A stretch of 64,000 nucleotides of DNA from Larus michahellis (Eukaryota; Chordata; Aves; Charadriiformes; Laridae). Under the pieces are notes generated by a model, which saw only the letters and a list, made by a program, of their open reading frames with translations, did no database searches and was not told where the DNA came from. Position 1 is the first letter of the stretch, and every line of letters starts with the position of its first letter. The DNA is taken from contig NC_133906.1 of assembly GCF_964199755.1 (NCBI RefSeq), positions 17,891,378 through 17,955,377 of the forward strand. Reading direction: 5' to 3'. The position numbers and the translations under genes are program-made. Positions 27,305 through 41,700 of the stretch are shown in pieces.

Positions 27305-29072
27305 AGCCTATAGGATTCTGGTTCATTTATTGAGTACATGACAGATAAGACAGACAGACAGTGTAAAATCACATGTATTATTTGTACTTTAAAAAAATTA
27401 CAATAAATTACTGAATAATTAGTAAAAGCAGTTTTACTAATGGCTGCTCTCCAATGATACAGGACAGAGGAGGCAGAGAAATAAGAAATATGTACCAGCT
27501 GTGAATACATACAGAGAATGTCACAAGGAGGAATTAACACTGAGTAGCACACCAATTAGTGTTAAATGGGAACATCCAACCCAATGTGTCCTTCCCACCC
27601 TTTATAATCCCAATTCCAGCCAAAAGCTGTTGCAAACCTTTGCCTTCAGTGCAGGGTCTGCTCTCACCGAGCCGCAGCATCTCTCGCTCCGGAGATGCCT
27701 GTGTACTGAGATGAATTTATCTGTAGGAACAGCATTAATTTTCCTTCCTCGGAGCGCAGGCCCTACTACCAGAAGGCTAACTCTTAGTTTCTTCTGGTTT
27801 TCATTGATTTAAAAGAGCAGTCACTCAGTCTCCCAGTTATTTCATCTCTAACTGGAAAGAGATCTAGTATTTGAGGTTTCCTGTAACGGGCTGGTGGCAG
27901 AGGGCCACACTGCTTTGTGTTCTCCCTCTTTAGGTATCAATGCCCTTTGATGTGCAGTAGTTTCTAAGAGCACATCCATGGCTAGACTCTTTGTACAAAA
28001 GATGTTCCAAAAGGACACACTGGGCAGCTGCAGGTGGCACAACACTCCTGCACAACTTCCCGCCCCAAGCGTTGGCGGGGGCTGACTGATCGAGGGTTCT
28101 TAGGGGTCTTCCTGAAAATTGGACCCATCGCTAGCTAGTGAGAACAGAGAATCAGCACGAAACAATGAATATTTTATGTACCAACAGGGAGAGTCCAGCA
28201 GACCAGTGTGCCACTGTCCTGTAACACTGAGGCTGATTCACCGAGTTCTAATTTAGGAGCACATTCCCTCATTATAACGGTCATGAGCCCACTGATTGAC
28301 TTAATGCTACCTCTGCACTGAAGTCAAGGAGCTCGTGGCTTCCCAGACCAAAGAAAAACAATGGCTTTCAAAGGATTAGAAAAACAAATGCTAGAAAACC
28401 AGGTTTGTCTGAAAACTCCTGAATGCTGAAGGAGAAAAAAAAAGGTGGTCATAACACTATGGAAATGCCAAATCACATCTGAAAGAAACCTGCGAATCTG
28501 AGAAATGTCTGTGTTTAGACCTTAGGGTGCGGGGAGCAGTGGGGCACGATTGCGTTATAGCTGCTGAGTCACAGAACAGCACTGAAGAACTCACAAGACT
28601 ATTTATAGGTCAGAGTCCTATAGCACTTGACTACACTGCATTAGCTCTCGGACTGGCAGAACGTGGTTTCAAGCCAGGCTGCATCTGCTGTGCAAGTTAC
28701 CCAGGAACCTACAGCAAACAAGGGCAGGCAAGGAGCAGTTACTGTCTGAAATAAAACTTCATTAAAATAAAAGACAGCAAAAGGCAGACATGCATAATTT
28801 ATGGTGGTAATTCTATATGTCAGGGGCTATTAGGTTCTAATGGCTCTTGAGAATGTAAATCTAATTCTGTCAGCCAGAGTAGCCAAAGCAGCACCTACAC
28901 AAAACAGTCACTGTCAGAAGCCCCTTATCGATTGGAATCTATTGTAATTGTGTAGTTACTGGTCTCTGATTAAACACAAAAATACCCCAAACACAAAATA
29001 CCAAACCATCCTGCCATCTGCCGCATTATCTCCCTGTTTTATCTCCCAAAGACAATTCCTGCTTTCTTGAGT
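27305..29072 (-). other. TBC1D9B: TBC1D9B 3' untranslated region (predicted)
   Basis: About 1.77 kb from the stop at 29073 to the AATAAA near 27326 shows no intron signals or coding frame. It contains a GCTGAGTCA motif near 28562 but no recognised structured element. The length is my inference from the poly(A) signal. Confidence 0.6.
27326..27331 (-). terminator. TBC1D9B: TBC1D9B poly(A) signal AATAAA
   Basis: Minus-strand CTCAATAAATGAACC gives a canonical hexamer. Cleavage would fall about 10-25 nt further down, near 27305, just before the MRNIP upstream purine repeat. Confidence 0.65.
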
Positions 29073-32000
29073 TCACCCTGACACGGAGGAAAGTTCATAG
29101 TCGCTGGATGAACTGAACTGCCTCTCTACCTTCTTCTGATCTTTGATCTTTTGCAGAATGTTGACTTTTTTCTCAAAGTAGTTTACAAGGGCTGTTTCCG
29201 TCAGCATGGACGCTAAGATCTGCTCAAAGGAGATAGACCAGTCAGTATCAATGGTACTGCCGTACCTGGCAGCTGAGCTACTGCCTTCGCAACCAACCAG
29301 GACCGTGTCATCTGCAATGTCTTCACACTGCAGGGAGCCTGTGCTGACCATGGAGTAGGAAGACATGGACATATCATCTTTGGTTTCATCATCTGATAGC
29401 AGCTGTAAAGGAGAGCCTTGTCCTTCCCCTGACCCCTCTCCTAGAGTTTGGTTCTCCTGCTGTGTTTTTTCAGGCTGAGCATCTCCGCAGGTTTTGTCCT
29501 CATGGTCAGCTTGGGGTTGCTGCTCCACTGCTGAATTCTGACTCTGTTCAGATGTTGGTGACTCCTCTTCACTCACAGGATCTTGGGTGTTGTTTCCTTT
29601 GCAGTCCTCAGACTTCCTCATGGGCCTGTTGGAGAATTTTTTCCCAACCTCCCCAATTCGCAGAAGGAGACTGGCTACAGTGGCAATTGCATGGTACAGC
29701 TCTTGCTCCACCGGGTCCTCGCTAAACATGTTGTAAAGGGTCTTGCACAACTCTATGAATTGTTCCTTTAAACGACAAAGACCAAAAAAATCATACTTCA
29801 GGCTGAAAAAAGTCGACAGTGGCAGATGACAGCATCACAGAATATCTCAAGTTGGAAGGGACCCATAAGGATCACCGAGTCCAACTCCCTGCTCCTTGCA
29901 GGACTGCCTAAAACAGAACCATATGACTAAGTGTCATCCACACACTCCTCGAGATGAAGCAACATGCACCATCTTGACTGACTCCTTGTTTATCTGCCTC
30001 CCCACCAAATAAGTGGCAACTTATTGTAGTGATTCAGAACAGCCCAGTGCAGGAAAAAACTCTTCTCTCTCTGCTGTAGGGGTTAAATTCAGACACGGCT
30101 AGCAATTTAATAGTGGTAGGGTTTTTGCTGACAGATGAACAAAGTACTCACATATTCACATCTGAGAAAACCTAAAGTTTTACTTCTGTCCTGTTACTCT
30201 TTTGTGGTCAGCTTTTAAGCATTTCTGAACTGCTTTAAGCAGCACGCATCAAGGACATTAGAGACAGAAAAGATCACACCAGTCATCAGACTCTCTTTCC
30301 TGTAACCACATACTTCACTCTCCAGCTGTAACTTGAGGCAATGCAAAACCAAAAAGGCCAAACGAGTTTGTATGACTGGTGGCACATTTGAAACATACTG
30401 CTCTGGAGGGAAAACATAGATCGCAGTTTTTATCGGAAAAATTGGCCTGGGAGGCAGAGAGAATCAAATATATTTGATTGGTGGACACAAAGTAGTTTGT
30501 CCACATCCACTGAGGAATTCAGCACAAACATGTGGAATTAGAGGCTTCCAAAGCTCACCAGACCAGAACAGCAGGGCAACCCACAGGCACGGACTCAGTA
30601 TGCGGCAAAATGGCTGCGCGTACTGCCAAATTCCCCACTGAGCTGTCAGTCATCTAACTGGAAACCTTCACATTCGCTTCTTACCTGGCTCATTTTGGGG
30701 AGATCTTTAATGGTTTCTTTCTTGGCCTCTTTTTCCTTGGCCCACATTCTTAGGTAGTATCTGTAGTCCTGTGGACTGGTACCTTTCTCCTCTGTAACGC
30801 AAGACCAAGCCGCTATTGTCAGGTGGTTAATGGTTTCAGACTTAAAAAGTGAATGCTGTGCCAGCAAAAATCGTGCTGGAAGCATGTTGTATTGACAGTT
30901 CAGGAAAATATCTACCAGGAAAGCTGCATTGTTTTCTGCTGTTTATCTGATCCAGCTCACTAGAACAAGAATTTTAACACTGCTGCATTGGCTTGACTGC
31001 TCATAAATGAAAACTATGAGTTGACAACTTACCAAACATGACTTAAAAATGTTATGATCTTGGTATGTAAAAGAGTCAGAGCAGTAAGGCATAAGAGAAT
31101 TTCCTGGCTTGCATCCCACTTTACTTGTGACAAAATTACCTTTTTCTGGACCGTTCTCATTTCTCCTTCCTTTATCTTCTTGGGTTTCTAAAAATATATG
31201 GAATTATAAAAGAATGATTAATAGCTGATTTTCAGCAATACAACACAGGAAGAACATAAGACAACTCATATACAAATTAAAATCATACAAGAAGATATTT
31301 AATAGAAGTTAGATCTCACACTCCCACATCATGTTTGGAGGAGTGAACAGAACAGGATGGAAGCAAGAGGCTAATGGGATGAACTGGATAAAAAGCCACA
31401 GTGAAAAAGTGGGTTGAAGAGCCGAGGTAGAGAGTGGAACTCTTAAAAGAAAGGGCGAAACACAGATATGAAAGACAGCTAAGCAATGCGACGGCTTAAA
31501 GACAAAGAAGTCAGTTATCCAAAGTAAGAAAATGAATGGAAAAAACCCAAACCACCACTGAGCACTTATGTGACTAATATCTACACTCACCATTATTCAC
31601 TGACTGAACTGACACTTCAGGAGTAATTTGCAGAATCTGACTTCATGAACTTCCCTTCTGGTTCCCTATATTGTCGCTACATTTTATAAGGAATCTTGGC
31701 TCAACTCAGACTGTTAAGTCAGCCATCTAGCACCAAACAGCACAACTACCTACTCGCGGTTTTTTTTTTGGAGCATTATTATGTTCTGGTAAACATTTAG
31801 CATAAATGACATACTTTGACCTCCTATTTGACAATCCCTAAAATTATCGTTTAAGAAATACAGTAAATTAGCCTACTAGCAGATTTACCATTCAATGGCA
31901 TGCATCCTTATTCCTTAAATTAGAAGGCTATGGAGGAGGCACAGGTATCATCTACCCAGGCCAGCAAGCCTAGTACCCCCCACCCTCTACTCTAACCATA

Positions 32001-32798
32001 TTTTCCCCTGCCAGCTTCTAGGGTGAGATAAACTCCGCTGCAAGAAGCTAGACAAAACCTATTTTGACCAAGGTTGAAACTCAGTAGGTAGACTATACCA
32101 AAAGATACCTAACTACCTGTGACACTCCCACTATGAATAAAGTGCTATGAGAGAGGAGGAGCAGCAACAACTTGAGGGTATTTAAAACCGCACACTGGTG
32201 CTGGCAGATGATATCAGCATTACAGCCATGCTCAATGCATGCACATAATCCATGGACTGACCTTGAGACTCACAGTGCAGGCAGAAATCCAGCTCTGAGA
32301 CAAAAGGAGATACTTGAGCAGCAGAAAAAGGGGTTGAGGGGACAATATCCCAGATTAAACAGAAGAAAAGGCCAGACATAGACAGACACAGAGAAGGAAA
32401 CAAAAACAAGAAGAGAGACAATGAGACTTGCATGAAAAACCTAAATCATGGTGGGAGACAGGGGCTGGTAAAAGCACACCGCTCCTCCTCAGCGGTCTGT
32501 AACTGTGCTTCAGAGGGGTCCTGCATGAAATGGGCGCTGAGCAGTTTAAGCTCTGGACTTCTTTCCCCACCATGCAGCAAAGACAGTGAACTCAAACACA
32601 CTGGCAATCTTAACATACTGTCACCACGAGACCATGCCTTGCAAAAAAATCACTATTCACAGCACATGTGTTTGTGCTGGAACTCCCGCCTAAGCTGAGA
32701 GGTTAAAGGCAGCAGTGTTGTATTACCTTCTGTTGTAACATCCTCTGTGAAATAACTCGTGGCCTCCAAAGCAGACTCTGCCTCCTCTGGATTCAGAG
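29073..32798 (-). CDS. TBC1D9B: TBC1D9B exons 18-21: C-terminal acidic tail
   Basis: Exon 18 ([19 protein letters not shown]) and the 48-nt exon 19 ([16 protein letters not shown]) form a variable linker that differs in length among human isoforms. Exon 20 is the conserved [18 protein letters not shown] segment. Exon 21 encodes 230 residues with the conserved blocks [37 protein letters not shown] and [19 protein letters not shown], ending with a stop at 29073. Confidence 0.93.
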
Positions 32799-35700
32799 CT
32801 ATATTTACAGAAAAGGAAATGTTAAGATCTCTAAGCTAACTGAACAGCAGTATCACTCACTTCATTAGTGAAATTCATGAGGCATCCCTTTTTCAATTGC
32901 ATGTTAGAACAGACCATACTCAATAGTAGCAATATATGAAAGCAATCACTCACCAGGAGGCAGATGCAGTTTGTAAAGTACTTTGAGTTTTTCAGTGAGG
33001 TCACCATGGTACATTCCACCTGAAGAAAAAAAAAACAAACAGTTAGAAAACAGCAATTAGGATAAAGAATCACCTGCTCACAGGCTCAAAACAGTATGAG
33101 TTCACATGCAATGAGAAAACGCTAACTACACAAAGCCCTGTGCAGAAGCAGTAAAGAAATCTACAGCAAAGCTGTACCTTGTTGGTTTGCTACCTCGTTT
33201 CCCAAAACGGGAGACTTTGTAGCAGCAAAAAGGCCCCTTGTGATATTGCAAACATCGCTATCTCCTTTTAGTTCTCCGATTTGAAAAGGACAGAAACATT
33301 TTTTGCAATATTCCATCATTTCCAAAAACACCACTTACTGATCCCTGTCACAAACTCCTTGAAGTTAATGAGAGAATCCCTGTTCTCATCCAGAAGCCGG
33401 AACAAACGCCCTGCCAGCACAGGCGTATGTGCGCCACAGGACCAGGGGGTCAAACTGATGAACAGCTCTTTGAACTGCTCCATGTCTATGCGATACTGCT
33501 CCAGGTAAGGTAAACTCTGATCTCGGCGGGCAGCTGCAGCACGATTGTTTCCCCAGTAACAGCTCATCAGATACTTTGCCTTTGGAGGGAAAAGATTAAT
33601 AGGTCAGCTTATAGTACTCTACAACAACCCACGGGAATGGAGACTTTGTTATCGCTCAAGGGTAGCATTGAGCAAGCAGAGAAGAGACATTTCAGGACAC
33701 ACTGTTTATCTCCCCCGTTATTCCTAGCGTTACTTCACTACAAAACAATATGAAATGAAGGAAGAGACAGGGATTTCACAAAAAGCACAAAGAACAATAT
33801 AAATGAAAAATACAAAAAACATGATTTCAGATTTGAATAAAATGACACTCAGGCTTTACTGCAAAGGGAACATGCAGGTTTTAGAACTAAGCCTCTCTTT
33901 TGTAGTTTACAGCACAGTGCAACCGAGTTTGCACTCAGTTTGCAAAACTGATTGTCAATATTGATTTGCAAAACTCATTGTCAATATTTCTCAGTACAGA
34001 AGACTGAGGTACTACATATAAAGAACTTTATAACCATGGGTGTCAGAAATAAAATTAAATGAAACAACGCAAGTAGTGAAACTGTTGACTAAGGGGCTAA
34101 CAACAAAAATGTCTGATACAAACTGGGACCTTATTATTAGGTAATTTCTGGGAAGGAAAATTGTCTAGCTTTAGTAATTTCATCACAGTGTGACAAAGAG
34201 GTCAATTCAGTCATGAGGAAATGATCTGGAATCTGTTTTTCTTTTTCTCTAACAAAGTAGTTTAAACAGCTGGAATTGTTGCCTCTGTTCTTACTGCACT
34301 TGGTAAATACAGTTGGGTAATATCACTCTTCAAAACACACACATTGACAAATGGAGGCAAAGCACTTAAGTAATTTTGTCATAATTACAGAGCATATCAA
34401 TGGCAAACTTGAGAAGAAAAACTGAAGTACAGTCAATCCCAGCTCCCTGTTCTAAGTGCTATATGACATTCCTGTCCATTGATTCCACAATCTCTTTCTG
34501 AATAAATATCATTCAGATACTGTGAACATGTTTTGGCCATCTTTGAAAAAAAAATAAAATCAATAGGATAGTAATAGGGCCAGTCTCACTGGCACCACCT
34601 ATAACCATGTATAACAAAATGCCACATCTGTTTCTGATAGGTTGGATTAAGAATCAAAGCAAAGTCATTGCTTCCCTTTCAACTTATTTGGATATTTGTT
34701 CTCTCAGTGTCAGAACATATTCTTCCTCGCTCTAGCTTCTTACCTTGAACACTACATACAGCTCTTCTAGTTCTTCAATAGAGAAACCAATGTCACTAGA
34801 CACAGCTCGGACCTATAGTTAGGGAGAAAAGAGAGTGAATAATTAATTCCAAAGCTAGAATAATCAAATAAGACTCACTGAAAAAATCTGTTAAACACAG
34901 AAGAAAACAAGTGCAAGGAGATATGACACAGGATGGGAAGGAAAACACAACCATTCTAATACTTCCCATTGCTATGGATTACAGGTCAGGAAGACAAGTT
35001 TCTGGTCAAGCAGAACCTGCTGACATTTTGAGCAGCTAGAAAAAATTGCTGCACTTATTTCCTGTTTGTGCAGATCTGACTGTGCAGACTGTGTTGACCC
35101 TCCCTCTTGTTTTTATCTTCAGATGTTTGACTCAGATGCATTGAAAAACAACAGTGGAAGAAACATGTAGATGAGGTTCTCCACCTATGACACAGGAGAT
35201 AATTGCAATAGATATGGATACTTCCCTTTGGCCATGAACCCTTCTGTAGAATTCCCTAATGCGCTAGCATACTCTCTAAATGGCAGGAAAATAATGATCT
35301 GCTAGCTAGCTTTTCTCAAAGATTCCAGGCAAGCAGTAGAACAGACAGCACTAGGCAGTGGAGACTGCTACAAGGCCTACAAGTGGTTTTTATCTCTCTC
35401 CATGCCACGTATCTCATTCAATCATGCCCTAGCACTTCAATCCATTTTATTAGATTAACTAGAACCATGTGAAGAAGAAAACTGAAAATCCGTTATTCCG
35501 GTCAGTAAATCCATTTTTCACATGAACCGCAATTCTTTAAGTCACTTAAAACTGTGTCTGCTACAGCGCAAACCTTCCAGATGCTCACAGCAAAACACTT
35601 TCCATTAATATGCCATTTGGTAGCTCATTCAATCTGGGAGTCACATACCACACTCTTCTTGGCTGTATCCTCCAGAGACTGGATCACTTTCAGCCTTTGT

Positions 35701-38700
35701 TTAAAACGCATTTGTTCAATGTCATCTGCCTTCAAACTGCTAAATTTCTACAAGAAAGGAAGCAGACCAGGTCAACATCATCTCTAAAGAAAGAAAAAAA
35801 ACCCTAGAAGCCCTTTACCAGCAGCAAAAAGATGAGAAAAAACTTGAGGTCTATTGCCCATTCAGCCCTGTCCTGAAAAAGAAGTCGTCCAGAATTCATG
35901 AGGAATCCAACATCAGAGGTTTCTAAAGAACAGCTGAAAAAGCATCTGTCAGGACTGACAGATCCTGTACTGTGGCAGACGTAAGAGAACAGACAGGTTG
36001 TCATTCCTTCCAGCCCTGTTTTTTAATAGGACCCATATGAGATTCAGCTACAAACACCAAAGTTAACAGGCTTTTCTCCTGACTAGGTCAGACAAGTAAG
36101 ATGAATTTGGCGAGACTCTTTTATAAAAGAAACCGAGAACAGAGACGGCAGATTTGAAGAAACAAACAAAATACCCAGCAAAATGATATCTGCCTGACCG
36201 TAAGCAGCTGGAAGAAGACAGGATGAAGAACATTTCCCTTAAAAAGGGAAATGAATCCACATTTACCACAGTGTAGCACAGAACCGTCAAACACCGGCTC
36301 TCTTGCCTGCGTTCTCTCCATCATTCAGAAACAAATTTCTTATGAGTTTGTTCTCAGTATGAATAATGAGGTACACCTCCACCCGTGTAGAGGTATTTCA
36401 AAAGCACTGGCACCGTTCTTGAGTCATTTTCCTATTACTATAACATGGATCCCAGAATAGGCTTCCTGTGTCCATGGACTGAGATACTTCCATGTTTCTG
36501 CAGCATACGTCACAATTTTTACCCTGAATTTTCTTCCCCAACTCCCTATCACTGACAATCATCACATACAAGTAAGAATGGGGACTTTTTTGGCAAAGTA
36601 GGAAGAAATCTCTGGTCTGTAATTTTCACTTATTTGCGGTCTTTGTTTTAGTCTCCATTAGAGTCGGGGGGAGCCTTTGTAATCCACAATAGCCAATAGC
36701 GTTAGGCTCTATTCATACCAAAGAGGAGGATTAATGGCTTAGGCCTGCACTCCTTGAGCACCTCAAGCTATGAACACTGTTAGAATTCTGGCTGCACAAA
36801 GTATAAAACTGGACGTTAGTAGAGGAAAAACCTCTTGGGCAAAAACTAAGCCAGAGCCTTACCTCATAGGATGTTTTGATGAGTTCAAAGATGTCGATTT
36901 CAAGTGGCGGGTCATCTCCACTCGTCAATAAGGCGTGCAAGTGGGGAATAGGGGGAGAGACGCTCTGTCTGTTAACTACATTGTCCAAATATCTGTTGGG
37001 AAAAAACAGAACAGATGCAAGACTCCAGGATTAGTGTCCAGGAAAAGAAGTAATATCCTAAACATACAATTCCCAACTGCTAGTACCATTAATCTAAACA
37101 TGTAGGAAAATTTAATTTTTCCCAGCTAACCTGCAATGCTACCCTCAATGTACCTGAGGTAAAGTTGATTTAAAACCTATTTTTCGGGTATCTGCTCTTT
37201 TTAAAATGGGCTTCTAGTAGTAAGCTGAAGATCTTGCTGCACACAGAAGAGATTCACATTTCAAACAAGAACATCTTACATTTACCAGACTTGGGAGATA
37301 TCTGGCTGATAAAGTTTTGTGTTTCTAGAAGGTGATTCCTGCCAGGGTCTATTCTTAATAGCAAATCAGAATTCTTCTGTGAATTTCAGATAAACAACTC
37401 TTCATAGTTAAAAATCAAACTGAGGAGGAGGAGTGCATTATGCTGCAAAGCAAACAATTCCAGAAATATGGGATTTCTCTGACTTGAGACAAAAATTAAT
37501 TCAGCTGTTGCTAAACGCAGTAGCAAACCTCTCTGGAGCACAAGTTGGGTCCTAGAGTGTTATCTGTGACCTGCTATGTAATGGAATTAGGTAGAAGAGA
37601 TGATGACTAAAAGGGTACCGTTACTATTCAGTTATAAGTAAGAACAATGAATGGTACCTGCCCAGAATAGTCATGGCTTCACCTTCATCACAGCACTGTA
37701 ACAACTTCTCCATGTTGGCATCAAGTATGGCCAATGACACCTGCAAGATAAACTTGATTCCCTCGTAGAAAAAACAGTCGACAATGACCACAGCACTCTC
37801 AAAGGGCATGACACTGAGAAAGAGAGTGAGGAACCAGGAAAGGGATATGGTGGAAATCACTCCCAGGTCCTGCATCTTTTCTGACAGCTGTGGAAGATAT
37901 TCTCGTGTAAGTTCTTCAAAGATGCCTTGGTCCACCAATGCACCTGGGAAAACCAATAAAAACAACAGTAGAACTCAAATTGGTGGTATCACGGTACCAT
38001 AGTCAAACTAATAAATTATTAAACAAAATAGCATGAATTCACTCTGATTTCATGTAAGCCTTTCAACATCAAAACTAAAATTAATGCATTTATTTACATT
38101 TGTTCCCTGTTCTCAAGAAAAGCAACATATTTAGATAGAGACTATTCCTATATTGCAGAGCATGCATCAACAGAATCTCTCATTGATCTACGCGTTTTCC
38201 CTGAAAGGAGGGGTGGAAGATTACTGATATTATAGTATTTACATCAAACTATACTCTTTATACAGATCAACTTTAAAAGCCCATGAAGCGGTGCTTTCAC
38301 TAACCTTTCCTGGAAGCCTATTCCAAAGATCTATTACATCATTCAGATGGGCAAAAAAAACCCCAATAATTTTCTTCTAGATATGTCTCCTTACTGCTAA
38401 CGGTCCCTCCTGCTACCAATTTTTAGTGACTTCATCTTCCTTGTCACTACAAGGTAGCACTACTACCTTGGCAGCCTGTAGTGTCTCTTCCTATGTCTCC
38501 ATCACACACCTGCAACTTTAAAGGGAACAGGGTTGTGCTTCATCATCTTTAAAATACATCACATTTAATTCATTCTGAACAACAAAATATTCCTGGGAGA
38601 TGCTGGTGCAACTGTAGCTGAAAATTCAGGCTCCAGCATGAATTTGACAAAGACTCACCCACTACTCTTGTGTTGTAGTAATCTGGCAACATCCGCTCAC

Positions 38701-41700
38701 ATAAAGCCACCAGGAGCCAGAAAGCCTCTTCCTCATTGCAGTATAGCAACAGTACTGATGTAACAATGTTCATGGCCTACGAGCCGGCGGAATTAAATAT
38801 GCAGATATACAAGAGAAACATGAAGATGTTCATGAAAGCTGTCATTACAGACCAGCTAAACTTAAAAAGTGTAAATACAGCAAAACTGTCACTAAGGGTC
38901 CCATCTATTTCCAGCTTTTACTGGTATCTGAGTCAGTAGATGACCTTGAGCCAATTTACCTTCCTGTTTCAGTTCCTCTGTTTGTGAGGCAGCAAATAAT
39001 ATAACTACTTTTTGTCAAGCACTTTTGTTATTCAATGTGACTAAGTATAATTTTCAAAGTTTTCATAAAAAGCTTTGTAATAATTTGGTCATGAGAGAAC
39101 ATAATGAGAACCTCTAATACCAGAGCAATACACAAAACGAAAGTGAATTTTCCACTGAGTTGTTTTGCAAACCAGCAACTGGCTTCGTCTTCAATATACT
39201 GCCCATGAGCACCATCTCTTACTTGATTCAATTGCTCTTTTTAACGAAACCAGATGTTTTTGCTGAACTAGGGGAAGCTCTAGCAGGAAAACTAGTAAAA
39301 GACTGTCATTACACCTAAGAGAAATGTGCAAATTCTATTTAAATGCTGTATCCAAAGGACACTTAAGAGATCTTCAACATTACCACTTCTTTCCTACTCT
39401 CATACCACCACACTGACAGCATGAAGGAAAAGTCTGAAACTGAACAAAAAACTGCAGAAAAAGTCCAAGTCAATCATGGTCACCGTGTAGGACTAACAAG
39501 TCTTAGCAAGACTTCTTGCTTACCTGACAGTACCCAATTGTTGGATTTCTGAATGCATAAGCTGTTAAGACTCTGCGGAGGGCAGCAATTCCCAGCTCAT
39601 TCTGGAAGGCAGGATGTTCTGGCATAGAACGGTGCAGATCTCTCTCAATTTCCTCTGTAGCAAGATTGTACTTTCCCATTGACTTTTCCACAAGATCTGC
39701 ATAGTAACCAGGATGAGTCACCATCTCATTCCAAGCCCCTGTAACGACAAACAAATACTGCTTCACCTCTCGAGCTTTGGAATACAGATTTTATGCCCAC
39801 AGTTTCAAAAAAGAGGCAGCCAGGAAGTGCTACATGAACTCATCAACTACAAATAGATATGAAAGTTTAATAATAAATTCATTGCAAAATCATCATGTTA
39901 GAGTCTAATTTCAGTCCCAACACTGAAATGCAGACAAAGGAGGCCAAAGTGCTACTAGGCTCATAAAGAAAGTAATCTCAGGAATGCGATCACTGCATTT
40001 TTGGCAAAAACACCATGAAGTATCATTCAGGTGGAGTTAACTTGTGACTAATTTATTCTGAAATGAGCTTTTCCTTTGACATGTGCAGAAAACTTATTCC
40101 TGCTAGCTGTCAAAGTCTCCAGCACAACCTCCTACCTGAGAAAAGGAGCCACAGCTCTCCACGAAGGTTCTCTGGGATTCCCTTTTGCACGAGCTCCCTA
40201 GTCTTGGCAGTGCGATACATACACATCCCTCGCCCATATTCAAAGAAATGAATGTTCCAAGACTCTTCCTTCATCTTCTCCTTTGCCTTCACAGGAACAA
40301 ATATGGCCGTTTTAGGAGATTAATGCATTTTCATGTTTGTAGGACAAGTAATTTCAGGCCTATACTTCATAAGAGAAATGCATTGTGACATTTAAAGCCT
40401 TTCTTCTTCCTGCTGAATAAAAGGGTGTGTGCTAATCTACACTGTTTTGATTCAGTTCTGACCTTGCTTAAAGTTAAGTCTTTACGACGCTAACGTGGGC
40501 TGTGCAATGGCATTACACCTTGCAAATCCCTACATAAGTGCAAGTAGAACCATGGTCTAAGACAATTAACTAGCAAGCAGAGATACCAGTTCTCTGCTTT
40601 TTTGATCTGAAGAAAAGTAGTTCTTCACAGACACAAATTTACATCCCAGAAGCACAGAAACACTAATTACTCAGCCTCCAGTCGAGTATCTCGGGTATCT
40701 CAGTACTGATAAAGCAAGCTGACAGTCAGGCTACATCTATGCAGCACTATCATTGTGACTAACACAGCAGTGATACTGCAGGACTGACCAGGGATAAAAT
40801 GCATTTTCAGTCTTAGAGCGTACAGGAAATCTACAGCCTACTGCAAACAATTTAGAGTTAATTGTTTGGAGTTAAAATATTATTCACCCCTTTGGGTCCC
40901 AAGAGCTCCTCGGAATTTCTTCTGAAGAGTTTGAGTAGTCCCTGGGAGGCTGTTGGCACCTCCCCGGCACAGAAGCTGACAGGTCGATTGCTGAGAGCAG
41001 ACGTGGGGCTAACTGCAAGCGGGCTGCTGGAAGGCAACTCTGGAACCTCCTGAACAACAGAAGATAAAGCATCTGAGGTCAGGCAGCCTCTGTCCTCTGC
41101 TAACTGTCTAACAAAGAGACATCATTTGCTGGTAACAAACACAACACACTGTAAGGAGCGTGACTCTGGAAAGTTGACAAACGCTCCTCACAGCTATTCC
41201 CTTAGTACCTCGCAACCAGGATCAGCCAAATTCCACTTCCATTCCCTGTCGCTGCTGCATGGTTTCTTGGACGGCGTTCTCTGCAAGAAGTCAGAGATTC
41301 TCTGTACCAAGAAATCTCGGTCTTTCAGATTGGCAAAGAAGAAAGTCATTTTACTTTTAGTGCTGATGGACAGAGGGCTGGGCAAGACACTGGAACTATC
41401 TGCTTTCTCAACTATTGTCACCTAGAAGACAAAGATAAGGGGCATTTGGACCTAGCAGATTTTCCATTATCTATAAAGCACTGCACAAAAGCCAGAAGCA
41501 CACAAAAGACAGGAAAGGCCTGTAGTCTTAATATTCATCTGAGAAGTCCCTACCTCCCTGAGAGGAATGATGAGATGACAGGCCTCCTCTGCCTTGCTGG
41601 CAAAACAGATGTAATTGTTGGAAACAAACATCTGGCCAGGAATATGCATCTTGTTGAATGGTGTCCACAAGGTACAGTCTGTATGTCCATCCAGGCATTC

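Noticed and set aside
26679-27326. 215-codon Phe-rich frame and the Lys-rich frame opposite
   Set aside because: They translate the homopurine/homopyrimidine repeat.
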